The notes under the pieces: model-generated
The model's database searches: none
What the model saw: the letters and a program-made list of their open reading frames with translations, nothing else
What the model was told of the DNA's origin: nothing
Position numbers and translations under genes: made by a program
Assembly: GCF_026343945.1 (NCBI RefSeq)
Contig: NZ_JAPKNJ010000001.1
Coordinates: forward strand, 1,550,001-1,614,000
Length of the DNA stretch: 64,000 nt
Direction: 5' to 3'
Origin: Kaistia algarum
GTDB taxonomy: Bacteria > Pseudomonadota > Alphaproteobacteria > Rhizobiales > Kaistiaceae
In this document: one piece after another, positions 25,723 to 34,432 of the stretch
Layout of the letters: every line of letters begins with the position of its first letter
Position numbering within the stretch: the stretch's first letter is position 1

Positions 25723-25757
25723 TAACTCACCCACGAATTTCTAATATCTAATTGATA

Positions 25758-27122
25758 TTATTGACTAAATATCGGACTAGCGCCAAGGCGCATCCAGCCC
25801 TTCAGCCAGCGCGTGCGCTGGGCGAGCCAGAGCTTCGTGGAAAGCGGCGCCTCCTCATAGGTCGGGCGCGTTATCGTCTTCGCCTTCAGGCCGAACCGGG
25901 CGAGGCGGATGCCCATGTCGGCATCCTCGGTGACGTTGTAGGGGTCCCATCCGCCGATTCGTTCCAGTGCCTCGCGGCGGAAATGATTGGAGGTGCCGCC
26001 GAGTGGCAGAGGCAGGTCAAGCGCGGCGAGGAAAGGCAGCAGCGCGTCGAACAGGATCGCATATTCCATGGCGAAGAGCCCGGCCAGGCCGTTCATCTCG
26101 CCATTGTCGATGAGGAGCGGTGCCTGGACGCAGGCGAGCCGCGCGTCGCCCGCGCGAAACGCCGCATAGGCCTCTATCAGCTGTCCCGGATCCGGCCGAT
26201 CCTCGGCGTCATAGACCGTGACGAACTCGCCGCGCACCAGCGGCAGCGCGAAGGCGAGCGCCTTCGGCTTGGTTCGCGGCGCCGCGTCCGGAACGACGAT
26301 CACCTCGAAGGGCGTGGTGAGCGAGAGCTTCTCCAAAGCTCTCGCCGTCGCCCGGTCTCGCGCCTCGATCAGGAACTTGATGTCGAGCCGGTCTCGCGGC
26401 CAGTCGAGCCGGTTCATGGCGCGGACCAGTTCGGGCACCATATGCGCTTCGTCATAAAGCGGCAGCAGGATCGTATAGACCGGCAGGCGGGCAGGGTCTG
26501 GAGCCGGCAGCGCCGACGGCGGATTGACCGTGTAATCGAGCACGAGGCTGAGCGCCATCATGCGCAGGACGATCAGTGTGGAGAACAGCGCTCCGGCCAC
26601 GAGGTCGAGCGGCACGAGCGCGTGCCATCCGCTGGTCGCCACGGCGAGGAGGAGCGCCAGCGCCAGCCCGGCGAAGACACATGCCTGCGCGGGCGTCAGC
26701 AGCCGGCGTGCCGAAAAGGCCGCATCCAGCCTCTCGAGCCGGCGAAGGGCCTCGTCCAACAACCGCGTCGAGCCGGTCGAGAACAGCATGCGGCGGATCG
26801 CGTCGGGCGTCGACACGACAAGGCGCTCGCGCAGCTCCGGCATCTTTTCGAACGCCGCCGCAAGGCTTTCCATCTCGGCCTCATCCGGCGCGATCACCAG
26901 ACGGCCGGCACCTTTCCCGCGCACCATCGCCGCGCGACCGACTTGTATCGCCGCCACGAGCGCCTTGCTCTCGCCGTCTACCGCCTCCTGCGGCAGCACG
27001 ACGCGGCCGAGGCTTTCCGGCGCCGGCTCGAAGGGCAGGCCAAGCCGGAAGGCGCGAAGCGCAAAGGGGCGCTCCGCCTCGGGCTCGTCCTCGGCAAGGA
27101 GGTAATTTCCGAGTATCCCCAC
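25758..27122 (-). pseudogene. N-terminal catalytic piece of the interrupted glycosyltransferase
   Basis: A processive family 2 glycosyltransferase (cellulose synthase-like) cut by the element. A GspE-N-like domain occupies about residues 50-150, two membrane spans lie near 158-200, and the GT2 domain follows with TILLPLYDEAHMVPELVRA, the first Asp region VVPDAAPRTKPKAL, YDAEDRPDPGQL, the TED motif NVTEDADMGIRL and QRTRW. The host frame ends inside the attR core (25790-25804); a short foreign tail (RLGASPIFSQ) then leads to a stop. The GTG at 27122, after GGCGGGGG, is the likely start. All catalytic residues but none of the C-terminal membrane spans remain, so it is probably inactive. Confidence 0.88.
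25790..25804. repeat. attR core of the 15 kb element
   Basis: GCATCCAGCCCTTCA, matching the left core with one mismatch. Glycosyltransferase coding sequence lies to its right, element sequence to its left. Confidence 0.75.
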
Positions 27123-27231
27123 GAATGCCCCCGCCGTCCGGCTTCGCGCCGGGTCGGCATCTCGTCTATAGTGCCCGTTGTCGAAAGGTCGCGGTGGCCG
27201 CCGCCCCGGACCGCAACCGAGAGTTAGCCAG

Positions 27232-28113
27232 ATGCCGCGGCGCATTGCAATTCGGACCACGTCGCGCCTTGCCGCATTCGTGCTATCCGCCTTCGCGATC
27301 TGCCTTGCCGGGGCACCGGCGGCGGAAGCCGCGTCGGTCGGCGGCGACGGCACGCCGATCCCGAATTTCTTCGACCCGAACCGCCGGCTCGACCGTCCAG
27401 CACCCGGATCGATCGGCTCGATCCGCTTCACGACGACCGACGATTTTCCACCCTTCAGCTTCTCCGGCCCCGATGGTCAGCCGGCCGGCTTCAATGTCGA
27501 TCTAGCCCGGGCGATCTGCGTGGAGCTCGCCGTCCCCTGCACGATCCAGGTGCGCCCGTTCGACGGCCTCCTCGACACGGTCGCGGCGGGACGGGTCGAC
27601 GCGGCGATCGCCGGCATCGCGATCTCGCCGGCATCGCGCGCGAAAATTGAGTTCTCCGATGTCTATCTTCGCCCTGCGGCCCGCTTCGTCGCCCGGCGAG
27701 GCGAGGCGCCTGCCGCGATCTCGCCGGAAGGGCTAACCGGCAAGACGATCGCGGTCGTGAAGGGAAGCGCGCACGAAGCCTATCTCGCCGCCTTCTTTCC
27801 CAAGGCGGAACGGACGCTGTTCGACAAGGCCGCCGACATGGAAGCAGCGCTCAAAGCCGGCAAGGCCGATCTCGCCTTCGGCGATGGCGGGCAGCTTGCC
27901 TTCTGGCTGCAATCAGCAACGGCAGGGGGATGCTGCGGCTTCGCCGGCGGCCCCTATCTGGATCCGGGCTTCTTCGGCGAAGGCCTCGCCATCGCCCTCC
28001 CGCCCGGCCGGACGGATCTACGCCAGGCGATCAACTGGGCGCTCGACAGCCTCTCCGACAAGGGCGCGCTGGCGGAACTCTATCTGCGGTATTTTCCGGT
28101 CGGGTATTTTTGA
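27232..28113 (+). CDS. Periplasmic amino-acid-type solute-binding protein
   Basis: A 293-residue ABC-transporter substrate-binding protein of family 3. A signal peptide (about residues 1-32, ending APAAEAA) is followed by the domain starting IRFTTTDDFPPFSF, with PAGFNVDLARAICVEL, AAIAGIAISPASRAK and the second lobe from KTIAVVKGSAHEAYLA. No permease or ATPase gene is adjacent. The ATG at 27232 is chosen because it starts the signal peptide. It is divergent from the interrupted glycosyltransferase, and 110 bp separate the two starts. Confidence 0.88.
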   Translation: MPRRIAIRTTSRLAAFVLSAFAICLAGAPAAEAASVGGDGTPIPNFFDPNRRLDRPAPGSIGSIRFTTTDDFPPFSFSGPDGQPAGFNVDLARAICVELAVPCTIQVRPFDGLLDTVAAGRVDAAIAGIAISPASRAKIEFSDVYLRPAARFVARRGEAPAAISPEGLTGKTIAVVKGSAHEAYLAAFFPKAERTLFDKAADMEAALKAGKADLAFGDGGQLAFWLQSATAGGCCGFAGGPYLDPGFFGEGLAIALPPGRTDLRQAINWALDSLSDKGALAELYLRYFPVGYF

Positions 28114-28126
28114 GGCGGCGTTCGCC

Positions 28127-28558
28127 TCACAACGTCCGGTAGCGCGCCCTCGCGCCGCGCTCGATTGCGGCGGCCGTGAGTGAATCGACATCCAGCACGT
28201 CGCGCAGCAATTCGAGGAAGCGCAGTTCCTCCTGCTCGACATGGAGATCGGCGGCGGCAACCTCGACGGCCAGCGCATAGGCGGTTTCGTGCAGGCGCTT
28301 CGGCAGCGAGGTCGCGATGATGGCGAGCACGGCGTGGAGCCCGTCATCCTCCTTGGCGATGGCGCCGCAGGCCTCGGCGACGGCGACGAGGCGATCCGTG
28401 TCGAAACCGCCGAAGATCGGCAGCGTGTTGACGACATCGCCGATCTTGCGAAGCTCGCGATCCGTCATCTGGCGATCGACGGCCGAGAGCGTGACCATCG
28501 CATAGATCAAGGCCTCCTGCGGGGAGACCGTGCTGCCGGTGGCCTTGTCCATCTTCAT
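28127..28558 (-). CDS. TerB-family tellurite-resistance-like protein
   Basis: A 143-residue all-helical TerB-like protein: SPQEALIYAMVTLSAVDRQM and AVEVAAADLHVEQEELRFLE are the two helical repeats with the acidic metal-binding positions (Asp and Glu pairs). The start at 28558 follows GGAG. Convergent with the solute-binding gene. The physiological role of isolated TerB proteins is unclear. Confidence 0.8.
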   Translation of the reverse strand: MKMDKATGSTVSPQEALIYAMVTLSAVDRQMTDRELRKIGDVVNTLPIFGGFDTDRLVAVAEACGAIAKEDDGLHAVLAIIATSLPKRLHETAYALAVEVAAADLHVEQEELRFLELLRDVLDVDSLTAAAIERGARARYRTL

Positions 28559-28756
28559 CGCTCCAGGGTCGTGAGGACCCACAAGGTCCGCGGTTTCATG
28601 GTGCCGAAGCTAGGGGTTCTGACGGCGCGGTTCAACCGGGGACGGGGAGGGCGTGTTCCGCGAACCCGAAAACAAGCCGGCCATTGACGCAAACCTCGGC
28701 TCTCCCTAGGGTCCGCGCGCCTTTCGAATAGGCATTTTTCCCTGAAGAGGTTCGCC

Positions 28757-30415
28757 ATGTCCGCCGCGCTTCCCGTTCTCGATCTCGCCCCTTCGCTCGT
28801 CGAGGCGGCGCGGGCTTCGAAAGCGTGGCCGTTCGAGGAGGCCAGGCGGATCGTCGCGCGGCTGGAAAAGCGTGGCGCCAAGTCGCCGGTATTGTTCGAG
28901 ACCGGCTATGGGCCGTCGGGGCTGCCGCATATCGGCACGTTCGGCGAGGTCGCGCGCACGACGATGGTGCGCACCGCTTTCCGCCTGATCACCGAAGACA
29001 GAATAGAGACGCGCCTGCTCTCCTTCTCGGACGACATGGACGGCCTCCGCAAGGTACCGACCAATGTGCCAAACCAGGAGATGATGAAGGCGCATCTGGG
29101 CATGCCGCTGACGCGCGTGCCAGATCCGTTCTCGAACGAATATCCCTCCTTCGGCGCCGCCAACAATGCGCGGCTGCGGGCGTTTCTGGACGGCTTCGGC
29201 TTTGCCTATGAGTTCGCCTCGGCCACCGATTACTACGCTTCGGGCCGGTTCGACGGCGCGCTGCGTCGCATGCTCGAAGTCTATGACCAGGTAATGGAGA
29301 TCATCCTGCCGACGCTCGGGCCTGAGCGCCGCGCCACCTATTCGCCGTTCCTGCCGATCTCGAAGAAGACCGGCATCGTGCTGCAGGTGCCGATGATAGG
29401 CCGCGACGTCGCCGCCGGCACGATCACCTATATCGACCCGGAGGACGGCGAGACCGTCACGACCGAGGTCACCGGCGGCGCCGTCAAGTGCCAGTGGAAG
29501 GCCGACTGGGCCATGCGCTGGTTCGCGCTCGGCGTCGATTACGAGATGAGCGGCAAGGATTTGATCGACAGCGTCAAGCTCTCGACGCAGATCTGTCGCG
29601 CGCTCGGGACCGAGCCGCCGGAGTGCTTCACTTATGAGCATTTCCTCGACGAGAACGGCGAGAAGATCTCGAAGTCGAAGGGTAACGGCCTCACCATCGA
29701 GCAGTGGCTGACCTATGCCTCACCCGAGAGCCTGTCTCTGCTCATGTACACCAAGCCGAAGACGGCAAAGCGCCTCGCCTTCGAAGTGATCCCGCGCCAT
29801 GTCGACGAATATGCGTCGTTCCTCGGCGCTTATCCGCGCCAGGAGATCGACCAGCAGCTCGGCAACCCGGTCTGGCACATCCACACCGGCCATCCGCCGG
29901 CGGCCGACCAGCCGATCCTCTTCGCCATGCTGCTCAACCTAGCCTCGGTCGCGGATGCCAGCGACAAGAGCGTGCTCTGGGCCTATATCTCGCGCTACAT
30001 GCCGGAGCTTTCGGCCGCGACGCATCCGGGACTCGACGCCCTCGTCGGCTATGCGATCCGCTATTACAACGACGTCCTGAAGCTGAAGAAGCACTTCATC
30101 GTGCCGGAGGGTACGATCCGCGACGCGCTCGCCGCGCTCGATGCGGCACTGGCAGCGCTACCGGCGGATACCGATGCCGACGGCATCCAGACCATCGTGT
30201 TCGATGTCGGCCGCGCCTTCTTCCCCGATCCGGCCAAGAAGGGGCCGGACGGCAACCCACCGGGCGTCTCGCTGGACTGGTTCCGCGGCCTCTACCAGAG
30301 CCTGCTCGGCCAGGACCAGGGTCCGCGCTTCGGTTCGTTCGTGGCGATCTACGGCATTCCCGAAACGCGCGAGCGGATCGAGAGGGCGCTGAAGGGCGAG
30401 TTGGCGGGCGAGTAG
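28757..30415 (+). CDS. lysK: Lysyl-tRNA synthetase, class I
   Basis: A 552-residue class I lysyl-tRNA synthetase, the archaeal-type enzyme found also in many alphaproteobacteria. The HIGH-type motif is [16 protein letters not shown] near residue 50, and the KMSKS-type motif is [12 protein letters not shown] near residue 300. The C-terminal anticodon-binding helical part follows. It charges tRNA-Lys with lysine. Isolated transcription unit; the ATG is preceded by GAAGAGG. Confidence 0.96.
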   Translation: MSAALPVLDLAPSLVEAARASKAWPFEEARRIVARLEKRGAKSPVLFETGYGPSGLPHIGTFGEVARTTMVRTAFRLITEDRIETRLLSFSDDMDGLRKVPTNVPNQEMMKAHLGMPLTRVPDPFSNEYPSFGAANNARLRAFLDGFGFAYEFASATDYYASGRFDGALRRMLEVYDQVMEIILPTLGPERRATYSPFLPISKKTGIVLQVPMIGRDVAAGTITYIDPEDGETVTTEVTGGAVKCQWKADWAMRWFALGVDYEMSGKDLIDSVKLSTQICRALGTEPPECFTYEHFLDENGEKISKSKGNGLTIEQWLTYASPESLSLLMYTKPKTAKRLAFEVIPRHVDEYASFLGAYPRQEIDQQLGNPVWHIHTGHPPAADQPILFAMLLNLASVADASDKSVLWAYISRYMPELSAATHPGLDALVGYAIRYYNDVLKLKKHFIVPEGTIRDALAALDAALAALPADTDADGIQTIVFDVGRAFFPDPAKKGPDGNPPGVSLDWFRGLYQSLLGQDQGPRFGSFVAIYGIPETRERIERALKGELAGE

Positions 30416-30422
30416 GCCGGCG

Positions 30423-31595
30423 CTACGGTATTGCCCTCTTCATGAAGTCGTCGAAGAGCGGCACGGTGAATTCCGTCTGGCCGTGGCGCGGCGAGAAGAT
30501 CATGCCCTTCTGGATCAGCTTCTGACGAACCGGCGCCACAGTGGTGACGCTGGTCTTGAGATGGGCCGCGACCTCGCCGGAGCCATGCGGGCCCCGGCCG
30601 AGCGCGGCGAGCGCTCGCAGGTAATTCTGCTCGGCCGGCGTGCAGCGATCGAGGCGGACGCGGAAAAAGCTCTCGTCGAGGGCCCTGACGGCGGAAAGCG
30701 TCGCCTTGTCGACATCGGCGCGCGTGATCGGCGAGCTTGTCGCGGCATTCCACGCCTCATAACCCCATTGCTGCAGATAATAGGGATAGCCCTCGGTGAC
30801 GCGGAGAATTTCATCGAGCGCAGCGTCGTCGAAGCGGGCGCCTTCCGCTTCCGCCGGCCCCTGCAGCGCGGCGCGGGCATCGGCATCGGCGAGCGCGCCG
30901 ATCGGCTGGAAATCGAACAACCGCTCGGCATAGGACTTCGATTCGCCCGCGAGACCCTGGATCTGCGGCAGGCCGGCGCCGATCAGCACCAGCGGCAGGT
31001 TCTCCTGCGCGACACGGTGCAGCGCCATGATCAGCGCGCCGAACTCCGCCTCGCTCAGATATTGCAGTTCATCCACCAGCAGGGCGACGGCCGTGTCTCC
31101 AGCCTTCGCGGCCTCGCCGACAGCGAGGAAGAGCTCGCCGAGATCGAGGCCGAGATTGCCGCTATCGCCGACACCGCGCTCCGGATCGATCGAGAGGCCG
31201 ATATCGACATCGCCGACCGTGACCTTGAGACCCGAGACGAAGCTTCTGAGAACGCGCAGGCCACGTCGCGCCTTCTCCTTGGCGCCGGAGAGCGCGTCGA
31301 GCGAGAACAGCACCTGCCGCAGGACCGGCACGATCAGCGCGGCGAGCGATCGGCCCTCCTGCGCCTCGACCAGCACGGCACGGTAGCCGGCCTCCTCGGC
31401 GATGGCGCGGATACGCACCAGCAGCACCGTCTTGCCGACGCCGCGCAGACCGACCAGGATCAGGCTCTTGGCCGGGCGGCCGATGCGCACGCGTTTCAGC
31501 GCCAGCTCGGCCTTGGCGAGCACGCCAGCGCGGCCGCTGAGCTCGGGCGGCGGCGTGCCGGCGCCGGGGACGAAGGGGTTGAAGACGGGATCCAT
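30423..31595 (-). CDS. AAA ATPase with C-terminal winged helix
   Basis: A 390-residue P-loop ATPase of the AAA_16/Orc1-Cdc6-like type. Walker A is LVGLRGVGKTVLL near residue 46, and Walker B is VALLVDELQYLSE near 162. A C-terminal winged helix (SGEVAAHLKTSVTTVAPVRQ then KLIQKGMIF) completes it. Relatives occur as stand-alone bacterial ATPases of unknown role. It is convergent with lysK (8 bp apart) and divergent from the LysE gene. Several inverted repeats lie in its promoter region. Confidence 0.8.
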   Translation of the reverse strand: MDPVFNPFVPGAGTPPPELSGRAGVLAKAELALKRVRIGRPAKSLILVGLRGVGKTVLLVRIRAIAEEAGYRAVLVEAQEGRSLAALIVPVLRQVLFSLDALSGAKEKARRGLRVLRSFVSGLKVTVGDVDIGLSIDPERGVGDSGNLGLDLGELFLAVGEAAKAGDTAVALLVDELQYLSEAEFGALIMALHRVAQENLPLVLIGAGLPQIQGLAGESKSYAERLFDFQPIGALADADARAALQGPAEAEGARFDDAALDEILRVTEGYPYYLQQWGYEAWNAATSSPITRADVDKATLSAVRALDESFFRVRLDRCTPAEQNYLRALAALGRGPHGSGEVAAHLKTSVTTVAPVRQKLIQKGMIFSPRHGQTEFTVPLFDDFMKRAIP

Positions 31596-31602
31596 TCGGA
31601 GT

Positions 31603-31737
31603 TTATCGAGTTTAACGTCAGTTCGATAATATGGGATAATATGTGCTAAGAAGGATAAAGCCCCTCAGATCGCGATGCTGAGATGCGCCATCCAGTGACC
31701 TTATCGGACTTATCCGAATCCTGCTATAACTCGATAA
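31603..31737. promoter_or_regulatory. Paired inverted repeats between the ATPase and LysE genes
   Basis: TTATCGA (31603-31609) pairs with TCGATAA (31623-31629), and TTATCGG (31701-31707) pairs with TCGATAA (31731-31737). The block is AT-rich compared with flanking genes and serves two divergent promoters. A regulator binding TTATCGA-type half-sites is plausible; it could be the ATPase's own winged-helix domain. Confidence 0.35.
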
Positions 31738-31781
31738 CCTCGCTATAAACGCAATCCGTAGATCCGGGAGCCGTGATCATC

Positions 31782-32408
31782 ATGACCTTCGAACATTGGC
31801 TGGCCTTCGCGGCCGCCTCGGCCGTCATGCTGGCGATCCCCGGACCGACGGTGCTGCTGGTCATTTCCTATGCGCTCGGCCATGGCCGCAAATCGGCGGT
31901 CGCCACGGTGGCCGGCGTGGCGCTCGGCGATTTCACGGCGATGACCGCCTCGATGCTCGGTCTCGGCGCGCTGCTCGCGACGTCGGCGGCGCTATTCACG
32001 GCCCTGAAATGGATCGGCGCCGCCTATCTGATCTATCTCGGCATCAAGCTCTGGCGCGCCCCGGTCGGCGGCCTCGAGGCGGCGAGTGCCCCGGAGATGA
32101 AGCCGCGGCGCATCTTCCTGCACGCCTATGCCGTGACGGCGCTGAACCCGAAGAGCCTCGTGTTCTTCGTCGCCTTCCTTCCGCAATTCCTGGTTGCCTC
32201 GGCGCCGCTTGCCCCGCAGATGGTGCTGTTCGAGACGACGTTCCTGATCCTTGCCACGATCAACGCCGCAAGCTATGCGCTGCTCGCCTCGGCCGCGCGC
32301 GGAACGATCCGAAAGCCTTCCGTGCAACGGATCGTCAACCGCGTCGGCGGCTCGCTCCTGATCGGCGCCGGGCTCGTGGCCGCCGGTTGGCGTCGTGCGG
32401 CGAACTGA
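31782..32408 (+). CDS. LysE/RhtB-family amino acid exporter
   Basis: A 208-residue inner-membrane exporter with six predicted membrane segments. The family signature AIPGPTVLLVISYALGHGRK is at residues 18-37, and LGIKLWRAP follows the second span. Substrates of this family are homoserine, threonine, lysine or similar amino acids. The ATG at 31782 is chosen (GGGAG about 11 nt upstream); GTG at 31773 is in frame but too close to the ribosome site. Confidence 0.9.
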   Translation: MTFEHWLAFAAASAVMLAIPGPTVLLVISYALGHGRKSAVATVAGVALGDFTAMTASMLGLGALLATSAALFTALKWIGAAYLIYLGIKLWRAPVGGLEAASAPEMKPRRIFLHAYAVTALNPKSLVFFVAFLPQFLVASAPLAPQMVLFETTFLILATINAASYALLASAARGTIRKPSVQRIVNRVGGSLLIGAGLVAAGWRRAAN

Positions 32409-33224
32409 TCAGCGGCCGGGGCAATCAGAGGGCGGCGTCGCCTCCAGCCACAGGCCTTTCCGGGCACAGCGGGCCGCCTTCTCCGCTTGCTGGTAGCTCG
32501 CCGGCGCATCGACGTCCGGCTCGGCCCAGCCCTGGCCGACAAGCCAAAGCGACAGATCCGTCTTGCCGATCCGGCAGGGAATAGTGGGAGAATCGGCTCC
32601 CCCATCCTTCGAGAGCAGGCATTCGACGCCGAGACCGCGAATGCGCTGGCGCATGGCCTGGAGCGCCAGAAAGGCGCAGGGCTGCTCCGCCGCTCCAACG
32701 GCAACGCGGCAGCGCCGGTCCGGATCGGCCGACACCAATCCGGCAAGCGTGACGCTCCGCTTGCCGAGATCAAGCCGGCCCGCCTCGACGACGGTGACGC
32801 GGCGAAAGGCGGTCCAGCGCGGCAATTCCGGCGCCGGGGGCTCGGGCGGCGGCGTGGCTTCGCGGGGCAGGTCCTCCCGGCTGACCGGTCCCGGGGTGAT
32901 CCCGGCGCCGCCGACGATGCGCGGCGCGCTGGCCACAGGTTCGGGATCGGTAGCTGGCTCCGGGTCCGGCGGCGAAGGTGGCGGAGGAGGCGGCGATGGC
33001 GTGACGATCCGGATTGGAGGCGCGGGCTCCGGCTCGGCCATGGGCGGGGCATCCGGCCCATCGGCCACGGGGGCGGATTCTTCGCTGGTGACGGGGGCAG
33101 CAACGGTGCGCGGCGGGGCGGCATCGCCGAACTCCACCCGGACATAGCCGAGGATATAGGACGCGCCGATAACCGCGAGCGTCGCGACGGCCACGAACAG
33201 GAGGACCGCGATCATCGTCCTCAT
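32409..33224 (-). CDS. Membrane-anchored protein with SNase-like C-terminal domain
   Basis: A 271-residue protein. One N-terminal membrane span (MIAVLLFVAVATLAVIGASY) is followed by about 115 residues of low-complexity Pro/Glu/Ala linker and a periplasmic C-terminal domain. The latter contains LAGLVSADPDRRCRVAVGA, PCRIGKTDLSLWLVGQGWAE and CARKGLWLE, which resemble the thermonuclease fold without its active-site residues. The ATG overlaps the stop of the S24 regulator (ATGA), so the two form an operon. Confidence 0.7.
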   Translation of the reverse strand: MRTMIAVLLFVAVATLAVIGASYILGYVRVEFGDAAPPRTVAAPVTSEESAPVADGPDAPPMAEPEPAPPIRIVTPSPPPPPPSPPDPEPATDPEPVASAPRIVGGAGITPGPVSREDLPREATPPPEPPAPELPRWTAFRRVTVVEAGRLDLGKRSVTLAGLVSADPDRRCRVAVGAAEQPCAFLALQAMRQRIRGLGVECLLSKDGGADSPTIPCRIGKTDLSLWLVGQGWAEPDVDAPASYQQAEKAARCARKGLWLEATPPSDCPGR

Positions 33225-33874
33225 TGGCTGGCCCAGATGATGCGCGCCATCCACTCTATCTCCGCAGCCTGGACGATACGGACCGGATGGCCGGGGCTCA
33301 AGGAAGAGAGTTCTACCGCGGTCTCGCTGCGGCAGGCGAACACCTTGGCCATTACCTCGCCGTCCTGGGTACGCAGCACGACACGATCGCCCGGCCTGCA
33401 GGCCGCCGTCGGCGAGACGATGATGACGTCGCCCTCGCGATAGAGCGGCAGCATCGAATCGCCGGAGACCTCAAGCGCATAGACGCCATCGGCGCTCACC
33501 CGCCGCGAGGAGGCGACCTCGTCCCAGCCTTGCCCGGCGGGAAGGCCGCCATCGTCGAAGAAGCCGCCGACGCCGGCCTTCGCAAAGCCGATCAGCGGCA
33601 TCTGGCTGAGCGGACGGTGGAATTCGGCGGAATCGACATCCACCTCCCGCGCAAGAAGGCTCAGAAAACGGTCAATCGGCTCGCCAGTCGCCTCCAGCAC
33701 CTTCGCGATGCTCTCGGTCGAGGGCCAGCGCAGCCTGCCGTCGCTGGCGACGCGCTTCGAGCGATTGAAGGTAGTCGGGTCGAGGCCGGCTTTCCTGGCG
33801 AGGCCCGAGGCCGTCAGCGCGTTGCGCTCCGCCAGCCGGTCGATCGCCGCCCAGATCCTCTCGTGTGACAGCAT
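33221..33874 (-). CDS. Helix-turn-helix regulator with S24 (LexA-like) peptidase domain
   Basis: A 217-residue regulator. The N-terminal HTH (LTASGLARKAGLDPTTFNRS) is followed by an S24 peptidase domain with the nucleophile Ser in EVSGDSMLPLYREGD and the Lys in DGEVMAKVF. It is LexA/CI-like and may self-cleave in response to stress, but is chromosomal and linked to no phage genes. The start at 33874 has a GGGGGG ribosome site. It is translated with the downstream membrane protein. Confidence 0.85.
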   Translation of the reverse strand: MLSHERIWAAIDRLAERNALTASGLARKAGLDPTTFNRSKRVASDGRLRWPSTESIAKVLEATGEPIDRFLSLLAREVDVDSAEFHRPLSQMPLIGFAKAGVGGFFDDGGLPAGQGWDEVASSRRVSADGVYALEVSGDSMLPLYREGDVIIVSPTAACRPGDRVVLRTQDGEVMAKVFACRSETAVELSSLSPGHPVRIVQAAEIEWMARIIWASQ

Positions 33875-34087
33875 CGGCGGAACCCCCCGTCCGCAAAGCG
33901 GCGCGACGGCCCGGGCCGGGCGCGTTTCCTCGAATCGCACGGAAGGAATATATTCCCGTGCCTCCCGATTTATCCCCGTGAACGGATCGTGTCCAGAAGG
34001 ACCCACCCCGGGGCCGCAACCCGCCGCGCCAGCTCTTGCCGGGGTCCCCCGCCGCCGATAGGGTCCCATCATTCCTCGGGGAAAATC

Positions 34088-34432
34088 ATGACGCTTATCT
34101 ACAAGATCGTGCCGGAGACGCTCTGGCGTGAGGCGGAGATCGCCGGCAGCTTCACCGGCGCGCCGATCGATCTCGCCGACGGCTACATCCATTTCTCCAC
34201 CGCGGCGCAGATGCGCGAGACAGCGGCGAAATATTTCGCCGGGCAAGAAGGGCTGCTGCTGGCGGCGATCGATGCCGAGGCGCTGGGCGAGGCACTTCGC
34301 TACGAGGTCTCGCGCGGCGGCGACCTGTTTCCGCATCTCTATCTGCCGCTCGACCTGGCCCATGTCGTCTTCGTGGAGACACTGCCGCTCGGGCCGGATG
34401 GAGCCCACCGCTTCCCGGAGCGGGCGGTTTGA
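34088..34432 (+). CDS. DUF952 family protein
   Basis: A 114-residue protein with the DUF952 features YKIVPETLWREAE, DLADGYIHFSTAAQM and DLFPHLYLPLDLAHVV. DUF952 belongs to the ADP-ribosyltransferase-like fold group by published structures, without proven activity. Its stop overlaps the TTG start of pyrD (TTGA), so they are translationally coupled. Confidence 0.88.
   Translation: MTLIYKIVPETLWREAEIAGSFTGAPIDLADGYIHFSTAAQMRETAAKYFAGQEGLLLAAIDAEALGEALRYEVSRGGDLFPHLYLPLDLAHVVFVETLPLGPDGAHRFPERAV

Larger units (their letters stand above)
10832..25804. mobile_element. Integrated element, candidate phage satellite (about 15 kb)
   Basis: Bounded by the attL and attR cores within a glycosyltransferase gene. 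It encodes, in order: integrase, AlpA-like regulator, RepA-like ATPase, an HTH protein, an unknown protein, S49 protease with nested scaffold, a small protein, a tape measure protein, a small protein, a Nu1-like small terminase, three unknown proteins, a strong terminator, a RelE-XRE pair, DUF4238, a membrane protein, a ~1 kb non-coding block and a secreted nuclease. Large terminase, portal, major capsid, tail tube and lysis genes are absent. The tight gene overlaps and lack of frameshifts argue against simple decay. Satellite status is inference. Confidence 0.7.

Noticed and set aside
25752..27227. Plus-strand frame of about 490 codons opposite the glycosyltransferase piece
   Set aside because: Reverse-frame artefact of the GT2 gene; Arg/His/Gln-rich without motifs.
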